Assembly: GCF_000003605.2 (NCBI RefSeq)
Contig: NW_003121421.1
Span: 60,160 to 88,298 of the forward strand
Direction of reading: 5' to 3'
DNA length: 28,139 bases
DNA from: Saccoglossus kowalevskii
Taxonomy: Eukaryota > Hemichordata > Enteropneusta > Harrimaniidae
Part shown: piece after piece, positions 19,219 to 28,139 of the stretch
How positions within the stretch are numbered: the first letter of the stretch is position 1
Layout of the letters: each line of letters starts with the position of its first letter
The notes under the pieces: model-generated
Databases searched by the model: none
What the model saw: the letters and a program-made list of their open reading frames with translations, nothing else
What the model was told of the DNA's origin: nothing
Made by a program: the position numbers and the translations under genes

Positions 19219-21990
19219 ATGGCTTATGAAAAACACACCGTGGGAAATATAAGCCTCGCTCTTCTTGTTATTGGTTTGTTAATGCTAGTCACTGGAATAC
19301 TGAGTTTCGTGTTCGCAACAGTCACGGGATGGCCAAGAGCTTTCACGCCGTTATGGACGGCAATTCTGGTAAATCATTCAAATATACGTCATATATTTTA
19401 AATATTGTTATCCACAGTATGTACAAAATTGCGATAAGGGAGACATACCTGTTATTGTTTGTTTTTGATTTTTGTTTTGTTTTTGCAGTCGTAGTCAATA
19501 GTAGGGTTTCCAACTTTAACCGGACATCCATTGTTTAATGTTTCACATCGCGGTCTGTCAGCTACAGTGGTTGTTTCTTACGAATTAATTACGCTCTAAA
19601 AATGGTTTACGTGTCTTGAATGATTTATAATTATAAACAAATACATTACATTGGTATAGGGATCTTTGGAAGCAAGTAGTGCAAACTATTTCTCGCTGGT
19701 ATGAAATATTCTACATTTGCGGCGGAACCAAACTTACATGTTTACATAGAGAACAGAACAACAAAATTACACACATCCTCGACTATTGAAAAATCATTTT
19801 TCGCCACAATAAGAACAAACCCTGTCTTAAAATAGCATTTTTGTTTGAATTTTGGCTCCTTTCCACTACCAGCTGGTGACCTGTATATATCTAAGTGTTG
19901 CCAAATTTTGAAACGTATGCAAATGAGGATAAATAATTATAATACACGGATTGTTTGTAGGTTATTGTTGATGGTATATAACACATTTAATTTAATTTAA
20001 CACATTTAATAACATATTTCACTTCATAATACCAACTAATTATAGTATTTGTTATTTCTATTGTGTCTATCACACTGTGTTTTAACCAAACCTTATACTA
20101 CTGAACTCCTCACCAGCTCTCAGTCTAGCAATGCTATTTTTGGCTGCGATTAGTTTTTTGTATGACAGGGTGGGTCAGGTCAGAATGGGGTAAAACATTT
20201 AACCTTTACTAATTCCATCCGATTATATTGTTAGTATGCACGCAGTGACTAAATTTAACTTGTTTGCATTATATGAAAATCACATTTATAATTTATTCTG
20301 TTATATTATAGTACTATGTTTTAGCGAATTTAAGTTTGGTTCTGAAATAAAAATGTGCATCTACAAATACTGTGAATTTCTCTCGAGTCAAATCGTGATG
20401 ATTTATCAATTTGCATCCCAATGTTTATCCCTTATTTGTTTATCAAGGCTATCGCGATTGGTAGTGTTGGACTCCATGCATCGAGAAATGACAGGGTATA
20501 CACAATTGTAAGTACGCCTTTCACAACTCACATTATTAATATCATTTTAAGGTGGACCATTACTCATAATTTCTGAGAAAGTTGGTAACACATCTGTGAG
20601 ATTGTTCACTTCTTTACTATGTCCAATCAGTTTTTATTTACTATAGTTATTAACCGATTGTTAATGTGTACACTATTTTGTGAACATTGGTCAAATATAT
20701 TACAAATTGATATTTTAGAACAATTTCATAGAGCACAATGTTACAGAAGGATAGCATGTATTATCTGCTTTTTAAAATCCAACTGTAAGAAAAATTCATA
20801 ATAGCAAATGTTTCAGCCAATGAATTGAGAATTGCCATAATAACTCCACAAAAGTTCTAATACCACATAATAATATCATTTAAGTCAACATTTTAATAAA
20901 ACATAAGTAATATCCAGGGCATGTTCAATTATGAGCATGCTTCTACCTTGTGAAGGGTAATGAGCTAAAATATAAATGTTGTACAATTCACAGGAATACT
21001 GCAGCGGTAAGGGGTCTCTTGTATTCATGAGACCGATTATACAACTACCTAACGCTTTTTCTTTCGCTTAACACGTGATCATAAATATAATAATATTGCT
21101 GTGATTCATTTAGTACACATATTTATTCACATTCATTATTTATTCTCGCATGTTGTGTTACGTTCCTTAGAGCAAGTTTTTCCGAATATCCAACATGGTG
21201 TTAATATTTTCTTCAATTGTATGCTTTATAACTGTAATCACCGACCTAGTCCGAGGGACGGATGAGTTCGTCTTTGAAACACATATAGCTGGGGTAATAC
21301 TGTTCTCCATACTTGTGGCGCTAGCCTTCGCGTCGCTGATCACATCAGGTATCGCCGTCAGCAGCAGAGCAAATGTACCGGAGAGGGTAAGTGAAATCAA
21401 TGGTTGAGTTAGTAAAATGGTGGCGAATATTACATATATCTGCATCATATTTATTTATTTATTCATTCATTTATTTAACTCACTGATCAGTTATTTTCTA
21501 TAGTTTTTGCCTGACGAAATAATATTTATGCAAAATATTTTACATTTTTTTATTTCAGGTAGTTGTTATTCAAGGACCCCTACCACATGTATACACATCA
21601 ACATCGCCACCAATCGGTGAGTATTCAAATATTTTGTTTTGCGCACACAGGTCAAATGTTAAAAGTTAAAAAAATAATTATATCTGCATGTTATTTATTG
21701 AGTATGGTCGAACTTATAGTTATACTTTGTGTTATATATTACTATGGTAACAACCTATATGCTACCATTTTATAATAATTTTCATAATGTTTCAACAACT
21801 GGTGACTCTTTGGTGCTGCTCAGCCAATGCATCTTACTTGTTTTCAGTTACAAATGAACCTGCATTTACGTATTCATCACAACCATCGGTACCACAGCAG
21901 TCATCGCAACACTATTCATCACAACCATCGGTACCACAGCAGTCATCGCAACACTATTTACCAGAACATTTCAGAACTGTATATAACTGA
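19219..21990 (+). CDS. gene C: CD20/MS4A-like four-transmembrane protein (5 exons)
   Basis: Coding exons are 19219-19368, 20448-20507, 21171-21386, 21559-21616 and 21848-21990, giving 208 aa. All introns are GT..AG, phases 0, 0, 0 and 1. Exon 1 starts MAYEKHTV and carries TM1 (about residues 10-34), then GWPRAFTPLWTAIL. Exon 2 completes TM2 (AIAIGSVGLHAS). Exon 3 holds TM3 and TM4 (about residues 79-127) with a loop containing DEFVFETHI. Exons 4 and 5 form a 66-residue hydrophilic tail, probably cytoplasmic, rich in Ser, Gln and Pro. Exons 1-3 have nearly the same lengths as gene D (50, 20 and 72 codons against 51, 20 and 72) and similar sequence. The tail exons match gene B. The W-P-R/P-L-W block, four-TM layout and polar tail suggest the CD20/MS4A superfamily; the function is unknown. 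No AATAAA is obvious within about 300 bp of the stop. Confidence 0.85.
20547..20954. mobile_element. diverged MITE copy 2, in gene C intron 2
   Basis: The left end, TTAAGGTGGACCATTACTCATAAT, aligns with the left end of the element at 2064, and GCTTCTACCTT near 20939-20949 matches its right end. Internally TTAGAACAATTTCATAGAGC (about 20717) aligns with TTAGACCAATTCCATAGAAC (about 2257). It is about 140 bp shorter and its TIRs are decayed, so it is older or internally deleted. Confidence 0.7.
21874..21957 (+). repeat. exact 42-bp tandem duplication in the last coding exon of gene C
   Basis: Two identical 42-bp copies (21874-21915 and 21916-21957) each encode SSQPSVPQQSSQHY. The repeat is in frame, so copy-number change would lengthen the tail by 14 residues per unit without a frameshift. 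Perfect identity indicates a recent origin or homogenisation. Confidence 0.97.
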
Positions 21991-23340
21991 ACTACATAAA
22001 AGTTCCTGAGATGCGCCAAGAAGAGCCGAATCATGGAGATTTCTAATATTCAAAATAACAATAAGCATTATGTCTATGTAATATTTAATGTATACATAAG
22101 AACAGTAGATTAGTAACAGATGTTTACTGCACACGATAAACCTTTACATAAGTCGCGCCCTCTAGCGCTTCTAAGATATATTAGACCACTTTCACTGAAA
22201 TCGGTGATACGTAGTTTTGCATCCCCACGCACCGGATATGTATTGTGTATTGTGCTGAGGGATGTACTAATCGACGTGATATAAGTAAGATTTGCTTTCA
22301 TCAAATATCAACAGACTGACACTGTTGCATTTTACGACGTATTGCTTGCACTTACGTCTCGCTATCAGGAAAGTGGTCTATAACTATTTATACTAGCCGT
22401 TAGCAATGTCATTACATTATTTAAATATTATTATCAAAATATTTTCAATCAATTACTTATTTCAATTTTGTTTGCAATTATTTGCTGACTCGGTAGGGAG
22501 TGTAGGACCAGGACTTGTCAAAAAGCAATAATGAACGCCGCGACTAGATTGGAGAGTTTGCCTCATGTCACGCCATTGTCTATGTCGTAGTCTTCAATTT
22601 GGGTGCGAACGATTTCGAGATCGAGTACCGCAAGTCTTATCCTTTTCCCATAGGCTTTTGCGCTTTACGCACTAGCATTTTTGCCACAGGCAACCTTCAA
22701 TGTTGGTGGTCAATCGTCTCACTATGCACGTTTCGCCAGTTGTTTTACCTGAAAATGTACCACACAACATAAAATAAATTGACAACAAATTATTTATTAA
22801 TGTATGACTTCTCTAAAACCCTAAATTTAATGGCGAAACACTAATCGATGTATACATTACTCAGACGGCATATGTTAAAATGTTAAGGCTACTGTGCTAA
22901 GCTAACAACTCTAGTTTATTTTTTTAATTTTATTTTCATGTTATTGAAGGAATACCAACTTGTTGTCAAGCTGACACATTGATTTTTCATGGTTTAATGG
23001 TGCTATTAAATTACGAATGGTAATAGAATAAAAATTGCATTGAAACAATATTATGATGTGAACGTAACCTATATCATGAAATCCTTATTGTTTAGATTTA
23101 TTATTGACAGTATATCAACCGAATAAATACAAATATAGTAGAATGTCTTTCACTCACATGACATGGAGCAACAGCATGTGTCACTTAGTACAAATCAAAG
23201 AAGATGTTTGAAAAAAGGGGCAATAATAAATTAACTCCACTTCAATCTAATAAAAAGTCTGACAATGGAGAAGCAGTGCACAGCAAATGCACAACCACTA
23301 TCAACTATCAAATCATCTTTTGAGGAATAGACTAAGCTTG
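21991..23340. other. intergenic region between gene C and a decayed ORF
   Basis: This includes the gene C 3' UTR. A less AT-rich island at about 22490-22760 stands out by composition, but neither strand gives a recognisable protein or RNA. AATAAA occurs near 22776. Confidence 0.4.
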
Positions 23341-23349
23341 GTCAAAAAA

Positions 23350-24150
23350 TAGATACCTTGAAAAGAAATTGAACAATTGAAATTATCTGAAGAAGTACAA
23401 TACGAGTACCGCAGAAAATGTTATCAGTCTCTACGTCATAAGCTGAATCTAACAAAGTTTGAAAAGAAAGTAAGTTTATCTTCCTCCAGGAAAGCCTCCT
23501 CATCTAAAAGAAGGAAACTATTTGACCAAAACATGTGTGTTTTCTGTCAACATGATGACAAAACAGCTCTATATAGTGTGAGTTGGGAGGAAACTTAACT
23601 ATTATAGATATTAAAGCATCAAGTCAAAATCAAGAATTCTGTACCAGGTTTACATTTCTCAACGAGGATTTAGATGCTTTTGCCAAAAATGTGAAATACT
23701 ACATCAACTGTTTACGAAAAGAGACACAAGCAATTGAGTCATCTAGCTGTGGAATTTACATCACTTCAAAAAAAAAAAAAAAAAAAAAAAAAAACTATTG
23801 GAAAAGCTACTATTTACATAAAAATAGCAAGTATAGTAGAAATTGTAGTCACAGATAATGAAAACTGTGAATCATACTTCCCCAGTGTTGATATGAATTC
23901 CATACATAATACTTACAAATGTCTGGTTGAAAGAGAAGGATGTGACATTCAAACCAAGAAGCCATTTACAAACGACATATCAAAAACATCCTGCTTGAAA
24001 GAATACCTGAAATTGAATTTGCAAAACTTGGAACAAAACCAGAAATAGTATTCTCAAGAGTTTACCAAGGAAAAGCAAGATGGCCATGTACAAGGCATCC
24101 AGGATTATTTGCAACTATTGCAGACTTGATTTGCAGTATGCTACAATATT
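23350..24150 (+). pseudogene. degenerate transposon-associated reading frame with CxxC motif
   Basis: An open stretch (about 23365-23598) contains basic, helix-rich sequence followed by CVFCQHDDK, a CxxC zinc-knuckle-like pair. Coding-like pieces continue downstream in other frames: KATIYIKIASIVEIVVTDN, RIPEIEFAKLGTKPEIVFSR at about 24000-24060, and TRHPGLFATIADLICSML at about 24090-24145. Shifts and stops interrupt the frame, and a 27-A run sits in the middle. The layout resembles N-terminal parts of uncharacterised invertebrate transposon proteins with a CxxC near the start. I cannot name the family. It is probably dead. Confidence 0.45.
23768..23794 (+). repeat. poly(A) run of 27
   Basis: Twenty-seven consecutive As lie inside the decayed reading frame. 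Coding-like sequence resumes after it, so it is not a retrotransposition tail of that frame. Confidence 0.95.
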
Positions 24151-24690
24151 AGATTAACTCCAGTATTATTAGTACTTTCTTATTGTGAAAAGCCGATTTC
24201 TATTGCCACTACGTTGTCAAAGTTGTTGGAATTAATGTTTTTAAAACAATTAATGGTCTTTATTACCATAACTGTCAAAAGAAGCTTATCACAAAAACAG
24301 CACCCACGATGTAAACCTATTCACGTCACAGTAGTCCGTTTATGAATTGTATAGTGCTTACCCAATGTTTACAGTAAAAATACGTGATTTCCTATAAAAA
24401 GAATCGATATAAACAAATATATCAGGATTACATGTTCCTTTACTATGATGTCATTTCTCCAATTAGATTGCAATCATCATATTTCTAGTGATATTTGTTT
24501 GAAGTGCGTAATCAAGCTAGAAACAACAGGTTCGGTTTGCATATTATTGATGAGAAACAAAATACGATTACGCATGCGCATTGTCAATATATCGACATTT
24601 TACAACTCGTATACAGACTCTCGGTAATGACGTAGCGTACATGTCGAACAGTCAAATTACTGCTGTATACCACAAACTGGCGACGGACTA
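24151..24690. other. intergenic region and presumed promoter of gene D
   Basis: No gene is seen. A TGACGT half-site lies near 24628, about 60 bp before the gene D start codon. No clear TATA box was identified. Confidence 0.35.
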
Positions 24691-27608
24691 ATGGCTTACA
24701 CTAGACATACTGTGAAGAGGATTAGTATTGCGCTCCTAGTTGTTGGTTCTCTCATGGTAGTGTTTGGAGTAGTGAGTCTGTTATTTGTTGTTGTCCCTGG
24801 TTGGCCACGTGACTCCGCCGCGCCTATATGGACGGGTGCTCTGGTAAATTTACAAATACTGTTATTTTTATTTGTTTTGTGTTGAGGTAGAAAAAAACAA
24901 AACACATTCATGTTCTGTGTTATACTTAGGTAATGATCTGCTATAATTTGGTTATTTTATATTTTGGGAATGAACAGACAATCGTATGCACAATGTCAAT
25001 AGTAATGAGTTGTATTCAGGTGATGTCCTGTTTTAAAATGTCAGTGTCCAACTGAACAACTCTAATTGGCGATGAAAACATCCCTGTGTTGTTTATTTGC
25101 AATGACGTACTTATGTTTGATTTAAACAATTTTAATCCTTCGTCACATCATTCGAGATTTGTTGTTTTCAAGGTTATTTATTAAAATAAAACGTTTGATC
25201 ATCGCATTGTGTGTATGTCGCAACTCTTCACCACGACGCACCACGGTTATCAATGATATCCGTTCTCTTATTCTATCTACGACGACTTATATTATAGCGA
25301 TACGATTTTGTTTGAAATATGAGCCACGGGAGTGTTCTCAGCATGGTATACGCATCGTAACCTGCCCGCTCACAAATGGGGATTACAGTATTCATCTGCA
25401 GAGTACCTAAATTTAGAATTGTAAACCTGTTTATGAAAGCGACATCGAAACCATTTTTTTCAGTGGCCATATTGGTGTATAAAACACACCGTGTAGAACA
25501 CGCAGTCATGGTGATCTCTCTAATATAAAATTTTACATTATTTGGTACCCCAATTACGATACACTCAAGTATATGTATCCCGATTCGGAATCACAACGTT
25601 GTTTTCGTTGACATCCGATAGCACTAGTAGTTTCGAAATGCTCTCAATTGTCCAACGCGTTTTGTAAACCATGCATCACGATATATACAATAGTTATGAT
25701 TTCATCCTTAGTGGAGGATTTTATAGAGCAAGGAATGTTTGTTATCATTACGAGTCACATTTTGTATTATTGTTATTAACTAATATAAAGTTGTCATTTC
25801 TCTAGGCCATCGCAATTGGCGCTGTTGGTATTCACTCAGCGAGAACAAATCGAATACATTCCGTGGTAAGTCGAGTCTACTGTCATGATTTATTTTTATT
25901 TGTCTAAAGATCAGTCACCGATACGACTAGATAGTTGAGTTCTAGTGGACAGCTGGTTAATATCATTTAACACATTTCCATAACCTGTTAACATTTAAGC
26001 TTATACGAGGTCATTGACGGAACTTGACTCAGCGAATGGAACTAATTGCGATATACAGCCAAATCAAAGTCAGCTTGGACGTTCAGTTGTGAGACATGAC
26101 AAAATAAACGGTGCCAGCGATAAATTTCGCCAATGAAAGAACAAAATAAACGCAACCAAAGGCGCCGACCACGCGCGTTGGAAATAAATAGAACACGTTG
26201 CGACGAGAAATCTCACCTGCATCTTTCACTCACGCAAACGCATACACATGCTATTTCCATATATTGAATACGTTGGCAACTTGAAAGCAACAGTCTCACA
26301 CTGAATACATATGTTTAACAATTATCAAACTAAACATTCAATGAAGCAGACTGCGACGATTAAGGCGAAAAGACAAGGCTAAGACGAAAAATGAATTGAA
26401 TATCCATCTTTTGAAAAAATCAGCTAAACGGTGAATTGGCGAGTTATCAACGAAGACGACCGGACGTCTCCGGTCATGAACTGGCTGGTTCGAATTTATC
26501 CACTTTTACAGTGATGAATATTGCGTTCGAGTTGAGTTACTAGTAATTACAAGCCTGATTTACATTTTTCTTGTGTTTTTTTTGTCAATGTATTAAATAT
26601 AAGTGCCCTGGGAAATAGCATAATTATATTGCGTGAGTGAAAGGGGCTGCCAGAAAGAGTGTGTGTCACAACGCGTTCTATTTATTTCCAACGCGCGTGG
26701 TCGGCCCCTCTGATTGCGTTTATTTTGTATTTTTATTTTCGAAATGTATCACTGGCTGCGTGTTTTTTATACGTCTCGCAACTGAAAGTCTAAGCTGACC
26801 TTGTTTTAGCTGTAATCGTCGCCAATCTGTCTACTATTTCTGACAATTTCTTAGGTGTAGATTTCCCGTTATAGCAGGCGATTAATCAGTAGATATGACG
26901 TGTCCAGTACGTTGTGTGATTGGCTGTATGATTGAAAGCTACGCCTTATACCAGTAGTCTTTATACTCCCTTGTAATTGGCTGGTCTTAGTTAGTTAGTT
27001 AGAGAGTTCCGACGTGGCGCTGAGATGAGAGGTTGAAACGATACGAGTATCTGTGTGTTTTGTTCAGTGAAAAGGTGGTGAATTGGCCGAACCCTGGTAC
27101 CTCAGAATTGGTTTAATAATACGATAATTAAACCTTGATACTACTGTAGGGCGTGGTGCGGTGAATATTAATGAGTAAACCATATCCAGCTTTAAATCGC
27201 TATGAATATTGTATTTATTTTATTTGCCGAGACGCTACTCTAAAGAAGGCATTTCAAGATATTTACTGCTATTACCGCAGCGTACACTCAACGGACACGC
27301 TATATTGTCCTCGGTTGTAACTTATCAACCCACTCTCTAAACCCATTACATATGATAAAACTAACTTCATTATTGATTGCTTACATATTCAGGGCGTCTT
27401 TTTCATGGTGTTCAACTTAGTGTTGATACTATGCTCTTTATTCAGTCTTATATCTGTTATCATGGGAGTTATTGATACCGTGAAGGAATTCGTTTTCAAG
27501 ACACGAATAGGGAGTGTTGGCATTTATATTGTGGTTGCCATTTTGTCGTTTGTGTCACTTGTGACGTCATGTCTCGCGGTAAATAATAGAGAGAGATCTC
27601 CAGACAAG
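24691..27608 (+). CDS. gene D: CD20/MS4A-like four-transmembrane protein, 3' end outside window
   Basis: Coding exons are 24691-24843, 25806-25865 and 27393-27608, all ending in phase 0 with donors GTAAAT, GTAAGT and GTAAGT, for 143 codons so far. Exon 1 begins MAYTRHTVKR, then TM1 (about residues 11-35), then GWPRDSAAPIWTGAL. Exon 2 (AIAIGAVGIHSARTN) completes TM2. Exon 3 carries TM3 and TM4 with the loop motif KEFVFKTRI and ends SCLAVNNRERSPDK. It is the closest relative of gene C (MAYxxHTV start, A-I-A-I-G, E-F-V-F). By comparison with gene C, two tail exons should follow, but none is recognisable in the 531 bp to the window end. Intron 2 is expanded to 1.5 kb by a foldback element. Family as for gene C; the function is unknown. 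Confidence 0.85.
26048..26818. repeat. foldback element with arms of about 190 bp, in gene D intron 2
   Basis: Bases 26048-26237 are the reverse complement of 26628-26818 with scattered mismatches. Shared blocks include CCAACGCGCGTGGTCGG, TTGCGTTTATTTTG and TGCGTGAGTGAAAG. The roughly 390-bp centre includes 26528-26625, which recurs at 511-594. The right arm also recurs at 961-1168. No ORF is visible, so it is likely a non-autonomous transposable element able to form a long hairpin in the gene D pre-mRNA. Confidence 0.85.
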
Positions 27609-28139
27609 GTAAGTTGTCGGCATTTGTCAACAAAATAAGTGGCGTTTTGAGTTTCGTTATTTAAGATATATGGGGAACTATAGGAGAACATGATGCCCCA
27701 GGGTTTGACTGAACCCCACCAAATCTGTTCTAAACGTTTGGAATTTCGGCATTCCCATGATACATTCCATGGTAGGAAAAAGTAAAAAGAGGAAAGAGGA
27801 AAAGACTCAGACAGTATGGCGTCGCATCGACCTCCACTGCGCGTCGGTCGACACTACTGATGTAATGTCTTCGTGCATATGTTGCAGTATCCTCGTAAAA
27901 ACCTCATATTGTGATGTATCATGACCTGAAAACGTTGTTTTGCAGCAAATTTGTTTTGGATATGTTCAATATCAAACATTGCACATGCGTATTAATTTTG
28001 TCATAGAAAATAACGGTATATATGCATACATTTTAGACTATGATATCTCATAATACAATGTGTTTATCAATATGCAATACCAAATATGTATCTTTTCGTG
28101 ACATTGCATCTAAATCGCGTTTGATTCGCATACATCCAT
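27609..28139. other. start of gene D intron 3
   Basis: This follows a consensus donor (GTAAGT). No downstream exon with acceptor and tail-like sequence is visible before the window end. Confidence 0.6.

Noticed and set aside
22490-22760. Less AT-rich island as a possible gene or structured RNA
   Set aside because: Neither strand gives a convincing ORF, splice sites or a recognisable RNA fold.
23768-23794. Poly(A) run as the tail of a processed pseudogene
   Set aside because: Coding-like sequence on the same strand continues beyond the run and no target-site duplication is evident.
26400-26510. tRNA-like A and B boxes (TGGCGAGTTATC; GGTTCGAATTT) suggesting a tRNA or SINE head
   Set aside because: The cloverleaf does not close convincingly and the B box lacks its normal 3' end; a chance match within the foldback centre is more likely.

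Overview
This is AT-rich animal nuclear DNA. Small exons are flanked by GT..AG introns with good pyrimidine tracts, there are polyadenylation-type hexamers, and degenerate transposons and a large intronic minisatellite are present. There are no operons or bacterial features. The transposon families resemble ones I associate with marine invertebrates (molluscs, brachiopods, cnidarians, hemichordates, lancelets), but the sequence alone does not fix the phylum.

The backbone is a head-to-tail cluster, all on the plus strand, of genes for small four-transmembrane proteins that look like the CD20/MS4A superfamily. Gene A (coding 5273-7200) is complete, with 4 exons and 167 aa. Gene B (10972-13596, possibly with a 5' exon at 10284-10316) has only the cytoplasmic-tail exons of the family plus a stub of the preceding exon. 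Gene C (19219-21990) is complete, with 5 exons and 208 aa. Gene D (from 24691) shows exons 1-3 and runs off the right edge. Exon boundaries and phases match between copies: phase 0 after the W-P-R / P-L-W block, phase 0 after the short second exon, phase 0 after the TM3-TM4 exon, and phase 1 inside the tail. This is strong internal evidence for the exon models and for tandem duplication.

Region by region. 1-2.7 kb holds dispersed repeats and two non-autonomous inverted-repeat elements. 2.77-3.03 kb is a CpG-rich stretch with a TATA box and a splice donor that may be the promoter and 5' exon of gene A. 5.2-7.5 kb is gene A. 10.2-13.7 kb is gene B, whose last intron carries about 55 copies of a 27-bp minisatellite with nested higher-order duplications. 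15.0-18.7 kb is a transposon graveyard: a decayed Copia-type retrotransposon on the minus strand, split inside its integrase by a 1.04-kb terminal-inverted-repeat (TIR) element, next to a decayed plus-strand transposon-associated reading frame. 19.2-22.0 kb is gene C, with a short MITE copy in intron 2 and an exact 42-bp duplication in its last coding exon. 23.3-24.2 kb is another decayed reading frame containing a 27-A run. 24.7-28.1 kb is the 5' part of gene D, with a long foldback element in intron 2.

The proteins probably sit in cell membranes and differ mainly in their C-terminal tails: 23 residues in A, a long proline-rich PPxY-bearing tail in B, and a Ser/Gln/Pro repeat tail in C. The most interesting points are the tail-only paralogue, the higher-order minisatellite beside it, and a TIR family present both as a 0.37-kb MITE and as a 1.04-kb copy with ORF remnants.
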